Assembly (NCBI RefSeq): GCF_023074055.1 | Contig: NZ_JADPKR010000053.1 | Span: 124,001-188,000 of the forward strand | Source of the DNA: Bradyrhizobium sp. 141 | GTDB taxonomy: Bacteria; Pseudomonadota; Alphaproteobacteria; Rhizobiales; Xanthobacteraceae | Length of the DNA stretch: 64,000 nt | Direction: 5' to 3' | Part shown: piece by piece, positions 36,439-44,352 of the stretch | Layout of the letters: the number at the start of each line of letters is the position of its first letter | Position numbering within the stretch: the stretch's first letter is position 1 | Notes under the pieces: model-generated | Databases searched by the model: none | Told to the model about the DNA's origin: nothing | Seen by the model: the letters and a program-made list of their open reading frames with translations, nothing else | Translations under genes and position numbers: made by a program

Positions 36439-39400
36439 ATGCCCAAAACATCCCCGAAGACCACCGCCGCCGCCGAGAGCAAGCCCGCCGCGACAGCTGC
36501 TGCCAAACCGGTTGCGGCCAAACCTGTAGCAGCCAAGGCCGCTGGCAAGGGCGACCACGTGTTCCTGGTCGACGGTTCCTCCTATATCTTCCGCGCCTAC
36601 CACGCGCTGCCGCCGCTGAACCGCAAGTCCGACGGGCTGCAGGTCAACGCCGTGCTCGGCTTCTGCAACATGCTGTGGAAGCTCCTGCGCGACATGCCGG
36701 CCGATAACCGGCCGACGCACCTCGCCATCGTGTTCGACAAGTCGGAGGTCACCTTCCGCAACGCGATCTATCCGGAATACAAGGCGCACCGGCCGCCGGC
36801 GCCGGACGACCTCATCCCGCAATTCGCGCTGATCCGCGAAGCGGTGCGCGCCTTCGACCTGCCCTGCCTGGAACAAGGTGGCTTCGAGGCCGACGACCTC
36901 ATCGCGACCTATGTGCGCGAGGCGTGCGAACGCGGCGCGAGCGCGACGATCGTGTCCTCCGACAAGGACCTGATGCAGCTCGTGACCGATTGCGTCACCA
37001 TGTACGACACCATGAAGGACCGCCGCATCGGCATCCCCGAGGTGATCGAGAAATTCGGCGTGCCGCCGAACAAGGTCGTCGAAGTGCAGGCTCTGGCCGG
37101 CGATTCCACCGACAACGTGCCGGGCGTGCCCGGCATCGGCATCAAGACCGCGGCGCAGCTGATCACCGAATATGGCGACCTCGACCAATTGTTGTTCCGT
37201 GCCGGCGAGATCAAGCAGCCCAAGCGCCGCGAGGCGCTGCTCGAGCACGCGGAGAAGGCGCGGATCTCGCGAAAACTCGTGCTGCTCGACGACAAGGTCA
37301 AGCTGGACGTGCCGCTCGACGAGCTCGCCGTCCACGAGCCCGATGCGCGCAAGCTGATCGCCTTCCTGAAGGCGATGGAATTCACCACCTTGACGCGCCG
37401 CGTCGCCGACTATTCGCAGATCGATCCCGCCAATGTCGATGCCGATGCGAGCAACAGCAGCGGCGCCAGGGCCGGCGAAGGCGCATCGAAAGCAAGGACG
37501 TCCGAGGCTTCCGGCGATCTCTTCGCCGCCCCTGCCGCGAGCGCAACGGGCGGCGACAAGGGCGACAAGGGCGCCAGCCTGAAGGGCGCGCCGATCTCGC
37601 TGGCGGCTGCGCGCGAAGAGGCCATGCGGAAGCTCCCGGTCGATCGGAGCAAGTATCAGACGATCAAGACGCTCAAAGAACTCAACGCATTCGTCGCGCG
37701 CATTCATGACGCCGGCCATGTCGCGATCGAGATCAAGGCAAACTCCATCGATCCGATGCAGGCCGATCTCTGCGGCATTGCGCTGGCGCTGGCGCCGAAC
37801 GAGGCCTGCTATGTGCCGCTGGCGCACAAGCAGTCCGGCGGCGGTGCCGGCCTGTTCGATGCAGGCCTCGCGCTCGATCAGGTCAAGCATGAAGAGGCGG
37901 TTCAAGCGTTGCGGCCGGTGTTGGAATCGGCAGGCATCCTCAAGATCGGCTTCGACGTCAAGTTTACCGCCGTGATGCTGGCGCAGCACGGCATCACCTT
38001 GCGCAACATCGACGATGCGCTCCTGATCTCCTACGTGCTCGACGCCGGCCGCGGCTCGCACGCGCTGGACTCGCTGTCGGAGCGCTGGTTCGGTCATGCC
38101 ATGCTGAAGGAGAATGAGCTGCTCGGCAGCGGCAAGGGCAAGATCACCTTCGACCAGGTACCGATCGACAAGGCCGCGGCGCTGTCGGCCGAAGGCGCCG
38201 ACGTCGCCTTGCGTGTCTGGCACGTGCTGAAGCCGCGCCTCGTCGCAGAGCACATGACCGCAGTCTACGAGACCCTGGAGCGGCCGCTCGTGTCCGTGCT
38301 CGCGCGCATGGAGCGGCGCGGCATCTCGATCGACCGCCAGGTGCTGTCGCGTCTTTCCGGCGACTTTGCCCAGACCGCAGCGCGCGTGGAAGCCGAGATC
38401 CAGGAGATCGCGGGCGAGCCGGTCAATGTCGGCAGTCCCAAGCAGATCGGCGACATCCTGTTCGGCAAGATGGGATTGTCAGGCGGGACCAAGACGAAAA
38501 CCGGCGCATGGTCGACCACCGCTCAGGTGCTGGACGAGCTCGCCGAGCAGGGCCACGACTTCCCGAGGAAGATTTTGGAGTGGCGCCAGGTCTCGAAACT
38601 GAAATCGACCTATACCGACGCGCTGCCGACCTATGTCAATCCGCAGACCCATCGCGTGCACACGACCTACGCGCTGGCAGCAACCACGACGGGCCGGCTG
38701 TCGTCGAACGAGCCGAATCTGCAGAACATCCCGGTGCGCACCGAGGACGGCAGAAAGATCCGCCGCGCCTTCATCGCGACATCAGGGCACAAGCTCGTCT
38801 CCGCCGACTATTCGCAGATCGAGCTGCGGCTGCTGGCCGAGATCGCCGACATTCCCGTGCTGAAGCAGGCGTTCCGCGACGGGCTCGACATTCACGCCAT
38901 GACCGCGTCGGAAATGTTCGGCGTGCCGATCAAGGGCATGCCGAGCGAAATCCGCCGCCGCGCCAAGGCGATCAATTTCGGCATCATCTATGGCATCTCG
39001 GCATTCGGCCTCGCCAACCAGCTCGGCATCGCGCGCGAGGAAGCCTCCGCCTACATCAAGAAATATTTCGAGCGCTTCCCCGGCATCCGCGCCTATATGG
39101 ACGAGACGCGCGATTTCTGCCGGAGCCACGGCTACGTCACCACCCTGTTCGGCCGGAAGATGTACTATCCCGACATCAAGGCGTCGAACGCCTCGGTGCG
39201 CGCCTTCAACGAGCGCGCCGCGATCAACGCGCGGCTTCAGGGCACCGCCGCCGACATCATCCGCCGCGCCATGACGCGGGTCGAGGATGCGCTCGCCGCA
39301 AAGAAACTATCGGCGCAGATGCTGCTGCAGGTCCATGACGAATTGATCTTCGAGGTGCCGGACGCCGAGGTCGAGGCGACGCTTCCCGTCGTGCAGCACG

Positions 39401-39492
39401 TCATGCAGGACGCGCCGTTCCCCGCCGTGCTGCTCTCGGTGCCGCTGCATGTCGACGCGCGCGCGGCGAACAACTGGGACGAGGCGCATTGA
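36439..39492 (+). CDS. polA: DNA polymerase I
   Basis: 1017 residues. An Ala/Lys-rich leader (1-35) precedes the 5'-3' exonuclease domain (about 36-330; FLVDGSSYIFRAYHALP, FEADDLIATY, SSDKDLMQLV, GDSTDNVPGVPGIGIKTA). The polymerase domain (about 640-1017) is intact: TTTGRLSSNEPNLQNIPVR, VSADYSQIELRLLAEI, KAINFGIIYGISAFGLA and LLQVHDELIFEVP. The central 3'-5' exonuclease domain (about 415-620) has lost its metal ligands: positions equal to E. coli D355, E357, D424, Y497 and D501 read E431, K433, T510, L582 and G586. It should repair and fill gaps but not proofread. Confidence 0.95.
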   Translation: MPKTSPKTTAAAESKPAATAAAKPVAAKPVAAKAAGKGDHVFLVDGSSYIFRAYHALPPLNRKSDGLQVNAVLGFCNMLWKLLRDMPADNRPTHLAIVFDKSEVTFRNAIYPEYKAHRPPAPDDLIPQFALIREAVRAFDLPCLEQGGFEADDLIATYVREACERGASATIVSSDKDLMQLVTDCVTMYDTMKDRRIGIPEVIEKFGVPPNKVVEVQALAGDSTDNVPGVPGIGIKTAAQLITEYGDLDQLLFRAGEIKQPKRREALLEHAEKARISRKLVLLDDKVKLDVPLDELAVHEPDARKLIAFLKAMEFTTLTRRVADYSQIDPANVDADASNSSGARAGEGASKARTSEASGDLFAAPAASATGGDKGDKGASLKGAPISLAAAREEAMRKLPVDRSKYQTIKTLKELNAFVARIHDAGHVAIEIKANSIDPMQADLCGIALALAPNEACYVPLAHKQSGGGAGLFDAGLALDQVKHEEAVQALRPVLESAGILKIGFDVKFTAVMLAQHGITLRNIDDALLISYVLDAGRGSHALDSLSERWFGHAMLKENELLGSGKGKITFDQVPIDKAAALSAEGADVALRVWHVLKPRLVAEHMTAVYETLERPLVSVLARMERRGISIDRQVLSRLSGDFAQTAARVEAEIQEIAGEPVNVGSPKQIGDILFGKMGLSGGTKTKTGAWSTTAQVLDELAEQGHDFPRKILEWRQVSKLKSTYTDALPTYVNPQTHRVHTTYALAATTTGRLSSNEPNLQNIPVRTEDGRKIRRAFIATSGHKLVSADYSQIELRLLAEIADIPVLKQAFRDGLDIHAMTASEMFGVPIKGMPSEIRRRAKAINFGIIYGISAFGLANQLGIAREEASAYIKKYFERFPGIRAYMDETRDFCRSHGYVTTLFGRKMYYPDIKASNASVRAFNERAAINARLQGTAADIIRRAMTRVEDALAAKKLSAQMLLQVHDELIFEVPDAEVEATLPVVQHVMQDAPFPAVLLSVPLHVDARAANNWDEAH

Positions 39493-39500
39493 GGCTGCTT

Positions 39501-39629
39501 TCCCCGGATGCTGCGCAGCGCGCCGCCCTTCGCGGCGTGGTGCGCTGCTGATCCGGGGTGCACGCCGCGCGAACTGGATCCCGGCTCTGCGGCGCACCGT
39601 TTCACGCTGCGCCGCGTCCGGGACACGAG
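39501..39629. repeat. Family D intergenic repeat, diverged copy 2
   Basis: Starts CCCCGGATGCTGCGCAGCGC with inner GCGCCGCCCTTCGCGGCG hairpin and ends GCGTCCGGGACACGAG. A mixed, rearranged version of the family. Confidence 0.7.
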
Positions 39630-39715
39630 AGTTGAATTGTCCTCCGAGCAATTGCGCAATGGCCCCACTTCGCCGCGCATATTAGAACCACCGCGTCTCC
39701 CGCGCCGGTTCACCC

Positions 39716-40351
39716 ATGCCTCACACCTCCGCCCTGCTCGGCTTCGCCCTCGTCTGCCTCGGTCTCGTGCTCACCCCGGGACCGAACATGATCTATCTGA
39801 TCTCGCGCTCGATCACGCAGGGGCCCATGGCCGGTATCGTCTCGCTCGGCGGCGTGGCACTCGGCTTCGTGTTCTACATGTTGTGTGCGGCGTTCGGCAT
39901 CACGGCGCTCCTGCTCGCGATTCCCTTCGCCTATGACGCGCTGCGCTTTGCCGGCGCCTTCTATCTGCTCTGGCTCGCCTGGCAGGCGGTGAAGCCGGGC
40001 GGACGCTCGCCATTCCAGGTGAAACAGCTCGCGATCGACAGCCCGCGCAAATTGTTCGCGATGGGCTTCGTCACCAACCTGCTCAACCCGAAGATCGCGA
40101 TGCTGTATCTGGCGCTGCTGCCGCAGTTCATCGATCCCGTTGCCGGCAGCGTGCTGGCGCAGTCGGTCGTGCTGGGCGCAATCCAGATCGCGATCAGCGT
40201 CAGCGTGAATGCGATGATCGCGCTTGCCGCCGGATCGATCGCGCAGTTCCTGGCGAGCCGGCCGAGCTGGATGATGGTGCAGCGCTGGCTGATGGGCACG
40301 GTGCTGGCCGGGCTTGCGCTGCGGATGGCGGTCGAAGCGAAGAAGGTGTAG
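39716..40351 (+). CDS. LysE/RhtB family amino-acid exporter
   Basis: 211 residues, about six membrane segments. LVLTPGPNMIYLISRSITQGPMAGIVSLGGVALGF is the LysE signature. FYLLWLAWQAVKPGGRSPF and FAMGFVTNLLNPKIAMLYLALLPQF are the usual second and third blocks. The family exports lysine, homoserine, threonine or related compounds; the substrate is not decidable. Flanked by family D repeats, so it is transcribed alone. Confidence 0.9.
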   Translation: MPHTSALLGFALVCLGLVLTPGPNMIYLISRSITQGPMAGIVSLGGVALGFVFYMLCAAFGITALLLAIPFAYDALRFAGAFYLLWLAWQAVKPGGRSPFQVKQLAIDSPRKLFAMGFVTNLLNPKIAMLYLALLPQFIDPVAGSVLAQSVVLGAIQIAISVSVNAMIALAAGSIAQFLASRPSWMMVQRWLMGTVLAGLALRMAVEAKKV

Positions 40352-40371
40352 CTGACGCCACAAGCCGCGCG

Positions 40372-40529
40372 CTCGTGTCCCGGACGCGCAGCAGCGCTCT
40401 TGCGCTGCTGCGCTGAGCCGGGACCCAGCAGGCCAAGAACGAGATCGCAGATGCATGGGCCCCGGCTCTGCGACGCACCGGACGATGCTTCGCATCGCCG
40501 GGCGCGCTGCGTCGCGTCCGGGGCACGAG
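40372..40529. repeat. Family D intergenic repeat, copy 3
   Basis: Outer arms CTCGTGTCCCGGACGCG and GCGTCCGGGGCACGAG, inner GAGCCGGGACCCAGC/GGGCCCCGGCTC. Extra short palindromes (GCAGCAGCGC...GCGCTGCTGC) lengthen this copy. Confidence 0.85.
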
Positions 40530-40539
40530 GCCCGGCAAG

Positions 40540-41166
40540 CTAATCCAGTTTCGCGTCCATCCCCCGCTTCACGGCCGGACGGGCCATCAGCGCTTCATAC
40601 CAGCGCTTGACGTTGGGGAAGTCCGCCAGCTCAACCTTGTGGCGAGGATGGCGCCAGGCCCAGCCCAGGATGGCAAAATCGGCAATCGAGAGGTCGCCGG
40701 CGACGAAGTCGTGCCCCTCCAGGCGGCGGTCGAGCACGCCGTAGAGCCGGCGCGTCTCCGCCATGTAGCGCTTCAGGCCGTAGGCGCGGTCCTGCTCGTT
40801 CTCCAGCGCGATGAAATGGTGCACCTGGCCGGGCATCGGGCCGAAGCCGCCCATCTGCCACATCAGCCATTCGTAGACGGGGATACGGGCGCTGAGCGAT
40901 TTCGGCAGGAATTTGCCGGTCTTTTCACCGAGATAGAGCAGGATCGCGCCCGATTCGAAGATGCTAACGGGCTTGCCGTCGGGGCCCTCGGGGTCGACGA
41001 TCGCGGGGATCTTGTTGTTCGGGGAGAGCTCGAGGAACCGAGGCGCCATCTGCTCGCCCTTGGTGATGTTCACCGGGATCACCTTGTAGGGCAGCCCCAT
41101 CTCCTCCAGCGCGACCGAGATCTTGCGGCCGTTCGGCGTGTTCCAGGTGTGCAGCTCGATGGTCAT
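40540..41166 (-). CDS. Glutathione S-transferase, YfcG/YghU-like
   Basis: 208 residues from ATG 41166, with GGGAAGG about 9 nt upstream; an ATG two codons earlier is possible. Thioredoxin-like domain ELHTWNTPNGRKISVALEEMGLPY with the TPNG motif of the disulfide-oxidoreductase subgroup, NNKIPAIVDPEG and FESGAILLYLGEK (glutathione gamma-Glu site). The C-terminal helical domain includes GDLSIADFAILGWAWRH. Probably a glutathione-dependent disulfide reductase; the electrophile or disulfide substrate is unknown. Confidence 0.88.
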   Translation of the reverse strand: MTIELHTWNTPNGRKISVALEEMGLPYKVIPVNITKGEQMAPRFLELSPNNKIPAIVDPEGPDGKPVSIFESGAILLYLGEKTGKFLPKSLSARIPVYEWLMWQMGGFGPMPGQVHHFIALENEQDRAYGLKRYMAETRRLYGVLDRRLEGHDFVAGDLSIADFAILGWAWRHPRHKVELADFPNVKRWYEALMARPAVKRGMDAKLD

Positions 41167-41352
41167 TCCCATGCCCTTCCCGAGGAGGCGTCGTGCCCTG
41201 ACTTGGGCTCTCAACTACTCCAGAAGGTCGCGCCCCCACAACCGGCAGCCGGGGGATGGCCGATCCCTGTTGACGAGGGACGCCCCCTCTGGAATGTGGC
41301 GGCCGTCGCGGATAAATTCCGCCTCCTCTAAAAAGCTGTTCGAGGGACCGCC

Positions 41353-41916
41353 GTGTCGAAATCTGCCTCCCGCGCCCGCCTGTTCGAAATCATCCGCCGG
41401 CGCTCCTTCGGCCGCGGCGAGGTGACGCTCGCGTCGGGCCGCAAGAGCGATTTCTACTTCAACCTCAAGCCGACCATGCTCGACCCCGAGGGAGCGACCC
41501 TGCTCGCCGAGCTGACCTATGAGGCGCTGAAAGACGACAATCTCGATTTCATCGGCGGCCTCGAGATGGGCGCGGTACCGCTCGCCGGCGCGCTGGCGCA
41601 GATCTCCTGGATCAAGGGCCATCCGATCGCAGCCTTCTTCGTGCGCAAGAAGCCGAAGGAGCATGGCGCCAAGCTCGCGATCGAGGGCCTGCCGAAAGGC
41701 GAGACGCTGGAGGGCAAGCGCGTCGTGATCGTCGAGGACGTCACCACCACCGGCGGCTCGGCGATGAAGGCAGTGGAATCGGTGCGTGAGACCGGCGCCG
41801 AGGTGGTGCTGGTGCTGACCATGGTCGACCGCGAGGAAGGCGCCACAGATACGTTCGGCGCAGCCGGCCTGCCGTTCCGCTCGCTGTATAAGGCGTCGGA
41901 GTTCTTGAAGGCGTAA
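41353..41916 (+). CDS. pyrE: Orotate phosphoribosyltransferase
   Basis: 187 residues from a GTG start. Joins orotate and PRPP to give OMP in pyrimidine synthesis. [19 protein letters not shown] is the OPRTase N-terminal signature, [15 protein letters not shown] the central loop, [11 protein letters not shown] the catalytic flexible loop and [19 protein letters not shown] the PRPP-binding motif. Length is typical of the alphaproteobacterial form. pyrD lies 18 kb away in the same window; the genes are not linked. Confidence 0.95.
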   Translation: MSKSASRARLFEIIRRRSFGRGEVTLASGRKSDFYFNLKPTMLDPEGATLLAELTYEALKDDNLDFIGGLEMGAVPLAGALAQISWIKGHPIAAFFVRKKPKEHGAKLAIEGLPKGETLEGKRVVIVEDVTTTGGSAMKAVESVRETGAEVVLVLTMVDREEGATDTFGAAGLPFRSLYKASEFLKA

Positions 41917-42122
41917 CGGTACGAAACACGCGTGGCCGTCGCGTCCGGGCGTTGCCCGGAAGCCACCATCCGTCGGAAGCTGTGCCCGGCCTCAAAGAGG
42001 TCACCACCCCGACTTGAAACCGCCTCCGCTCAACTGCTCATTTACCATCGCGGCTTATGGTGAATCATGTGCTGAGGCCCTGGGGTTCCAGCCTTGTTCA
42101 GTAGCGTCGGGTGGAGTGAGCG

Positions 42123-42944
42123 TTGCGTACAGTCCTGTCCCATGCGCGCCCGCGGCGGCGCGCGATGCTTGTAGCCGCCACGCTTGCAGCACCGCTGCTT
42201 GCGGCTCCCGCCCCGGTTTCAGCCGAGGGCCTGTTCGACTTCTTGTTCGGCGGCATGCAACAGCAGCGGCCGCGGCGCGAGGTGCCGCAACAGGCGAGCC
42301 CGTACGCCGATCCCTTCACCGGCCAGCAAAATGCCGCGACCCCGCAATATGTGCCACCGACGCGGTCAGCCGCGGCTGGCAGCTCGGGCCCGGCCTTCTG
42401 CGTGCGCAGCTGTGACGGCAAGTATTTTCCGCTGATGCGGGGCCTCGCCTCGCCGGCACAGATGTGTCAGGCGTTCTGTCCTGCCAGCGCGACCAAGGTC
42501 TATTTCGGCTCCTCGATCGACGGTGCCGCGTCACAGACCGGCGAACGCTACGCCGACAGCGAAAACGCGTTCGCCTACCGCAAGGCGCTGCGCGCCGACT
42601 GCACCTGCAACGGCCGTGAGCCCGTGGGCCTTGCCCCGGTCGATCTCGCGCTGGACTCCTCGCTGAAAGCCGGCGACGTGATCGCCACCACTGACGGCCT
42701 CGTCGCCTATACCGGCATCCGCGTCGGCAACGACCAGGCGGCGGACTTCACCCCGGTTGCCTCCTATCCCGGCCTCACCGCCCAGGTCCGCGCACGGCTC
42801 GGCGAGATGAGGGTGGCGCCGGTGCGGGCGGAAACGGTATCGGCGGATGCTCCTGCTGCGGAGATCGTGCGTGAGACGCTGCCTGACGTGACGGTGCCGA
42901 AGACGACGGCGCAGAAATCGGCGAAGCGCGCGGGATTGGAATAG
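42123..42944 (+). CDS. DUF2865 family secreted protein
   Basis: 273 residues. A TTG start at 42123 is chosen because GTGGAG lies about 7 nt upstream and it gives a full signal peptide (RRRAMLVAATLAAPLLAAPAPVSA). The mature protein has a Gln/Pro-rich linker, then the conserved Cys-rich core: FCVRSCDGKYFPL, MCQAFCPASATKVYFGSSIDGA and RADCTCNG. This pattern of four to six Cys marks DUF2865, found in Rhizobiales. Predicted periplasmic; role unknown. The start could be the later ATG at residue 15. Confidence 0.82.
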   Translation: MRTVLSHARPRRRAMLVAATLAAPLLAAPAPVSAEGLFDFLFGGMQQQRPRREVPQQASPYADPFTGQQNAATPQYVPPTRSAAAGSSGPAFCVRSCDGKYFPLMRGLASPAQMCQAFCPASATKVYFGSSIDGAASQTGERYADSENAFAYRKALRADCTCNGREPVGLAPVDLALDSSLKAGDVIATTDGLVAYTGIRVGNDQAADFTPVASYPGLTAQVRARLGEMRVAPVRAETVSADAPAAEIVRETLPDVTVPKTTAQKSAKRAGLE

Positions 42945-42950
42945 TTCGCT

Positions 42951-43072
42951 CTCGTGTCCCGGACGCGGCGCGGCATGCAATGACGCGACGCAGAGCCGGG
43001 ACCCAGAATGCCGCGAGATGGCCCCGGCTCTGCAGCGCATCGCTTGGCGCGCTGCGCTTTGTCCCGAGCACG
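42951..43072. repeat. Family D intergenic repeat, copy 4
   Basis: Arms CTCGTGTCCCGGACGCGGCG and GCGCTTTGTCCCGAGCACG (degenerate), inner GAGCCGGGACCCAG/GGCCCCGGCTC. Confidence 0.8.
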
Positions 43073-43077
43073 GCGCG

Positions 43078-43509
43078 TCACCTCCCGATGATCACCCCGA
43101 TCACGTTTGGCGCCGCCAGATATTTCTCCTCGATCGCCGCGCGCGCGGCAGCGCGGTTGTCCGGCGTCAGGAGGCCGCGCTTCTCGGCCAGGATCATCCA
43201 GCAAAAGCCCCACCAGTCCGTCAGCATGCCCTGATCGCCGACGAGGTCGTAGCCCTGCTCGGCCGCAAAGATGCGCGCATGCGCTTCGTCCAGCGTGTCG
43301 AGAAACAGATGATCCTCGGCCACGAACAGATCATCGCTGACATCGTCGATGGTGTAGCCCCAGATCGACTGGCACACCGCGTTGAACTCGCGGTCGAACT
43401 GGTCGTCGTCGATCCTCTGGCGCCGCGCGGCGTGATGCAGCCGCGACAGCGAGCGCGCGAAATCGGCGATCCGGGTGAGGGCAAATTGATCGAAGGCGAT
43501 GGTGGACAT
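43078..43509 (-). CDS. Protein of unknown function with an upstream SOS box
   Basis: 143 residues from ATG 43509. Acidic, largely helical, no signal peptide or membrane segment. Segments: FDQFALTRIADFARSLSRLHHAARR, DDQFDREFNAVCQSIWGYTIDDVSDDLF, LDTLDEAHARIFAAEQGYDLVG and LTDWWGFCWMILAEKRGLLTPDNRAAA. I do not recognise the family. A perfect GTTC-N7-GTTC sequence lies 86 nt upstream of the start, so it may belong to the LexA regulon. The neighbouring upstream genes on the same strand are a DNA-damage phosphoesterase and helicase. Confidence 0.75.
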   Translation of the reverse strand: MSTIAFDQFALTRIADFARSLSRLHHAARRQRIDDDQFDREFNAVCQSIWGYTIDDVSDDLFVAEDHLFLDTLDEAHARIFAAEQGYDLVGDQGMLTDWWGFCWMILAEKRGLLTPDNRAAARAAIEEKYLAAPNVIGVIIGR

Positions 43510-43594
43510 GTAGTCCTCGCAAAGTCTGACAGACGCTAGATATTGTGTCGGCAACGCGCCGAATCACAATGATATATCAAAGACTTGCTAAATT

Positions 43595-43609
43595 GTTCTT
43601 AATTTGTTC
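43595..43609. promoter_or_regulatory. Alphaproteobacterial SOS (LexA) box
   Basis: GTTCTTAATTTGTTC is an exact GTTC-N7-GTTC direct repeat with AT-rich spacer, the established LexA site of Alphaproteobacteria. It lies between the unknown gene at 43078-43509 (reading away from it) and the end of pdeM, followed on the minus strand by a GATATATCA stretch that could serve as -10. LexA binding itself is inferred. Confidence 0.6.
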
Positions 43610-43627
43610 CGAGATCACGCTGAAATC

Positions 43628-44299
43628 TCAGGAACAGCGCGAGGCCGCAATGGCGTGGACGCGGCGGTCGCCCAGCAGATGGGCGACAAAACCATTGGTC
43701 GGGAAGATCTTTGCGAAGGCAGCGTCGCGGATGCTGAGACCGCCGGCATAGGCGCCGAACGCCGGCATCACCGCGCGCATCCCGTCGGAGACGAAGCAGC
43801 GGCGCTCCATCGAGCGGCCGCGCGCGGAGACGCGCGCCTTGGGATGGAGATGGCCGGCGATCTCGCCGCGCGCACCGGACGGCTCGTGACGGAAGGTGAT
43901 CGGGCCGATCGCGACCTCGTCGGCGACGGTGCCGCCGAGATCGCGGGGCAGCATCGGATCGTGATTGCCGGAGATCCAGATCCAGTCGCGACCGGTCTGG
44001 AGCGCCGTGACGGCATCGCGGTCGTCCGACGACAAGCGCTGATGCGCGGTGCGGTCGTGAAAGCTGTCGCCGAGCGCGATGACGATGCGTGGATCATGGC
44101 GGGAGATGACAGCAGCGAGACGGCCGAGCGTCGCGATGGTGTCGTAAGGCGGCAGCAGCACCCCGCGGGTGGCGAAGCTCGAACCCTTCTCCAGATGCAG
44201 GTCGGAGACGACCAGCAGGCGCTGCTCTTCCCAGAACAGCGCGCCGGAGAGATCGGCGGTAAAGCTCACATCGCTGATGGTGACTCTGGACACGCGCAT
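43628..44299 (-). CDS. pdeM: Ligase-associated DNA damage response endonuclease PdeM
   Basis: 223 residues from ATG 44299; a GTG at 44338 is the alternative. Calcineurin-like metallophosphoesterase: LLVVSDLHLEKGSSFA (two metal ligands), IVIALGDSFHD, WIWISGNHDP and IAGHLHPKAR. SGALFW just before the first motif is typical of PdeM. In other bacteria the gene is found with the Lhr-type helicase, an ATP-dependent ligase and an MBL exonuclease. Here the helicase gene lies directly upstream, and the ligase is 16 kb away at the window edge. Confidence 0.9.
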   Translation of the reverse strand: MRVSRVTISDVSFTADLSGALFWEEQRLLVVSDLHLEKGSSFATRGVLLPPYDTIATLGRLAAVISRHDPRIVIALGDSFHDRTAHQRLSSDDRDAVTALQTGRDWIWISGNHDPMLPRDLGGTVADEVAIGPITFRHEPSGARGEIAGHLHPKARVSARGRSMERRCFVSDGMRAVMPAFGAYAGGLSIRDAAFAKIFPTNGFVAHLLGDRRVHAIAASRCS

Positions 44300-44352
44300 G
44301 TCGTCGACATCTCCTGAAACCTGCGCGCCAACGGTCACGTCCGAACCTGCTC

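Noticed and set aside
36424..38253. 609-codon minus-strand frame inside polA
   Set aside because: Complementary to the well-conserved polA coding sequence; composition and lack of domains show it is a shadow frame.
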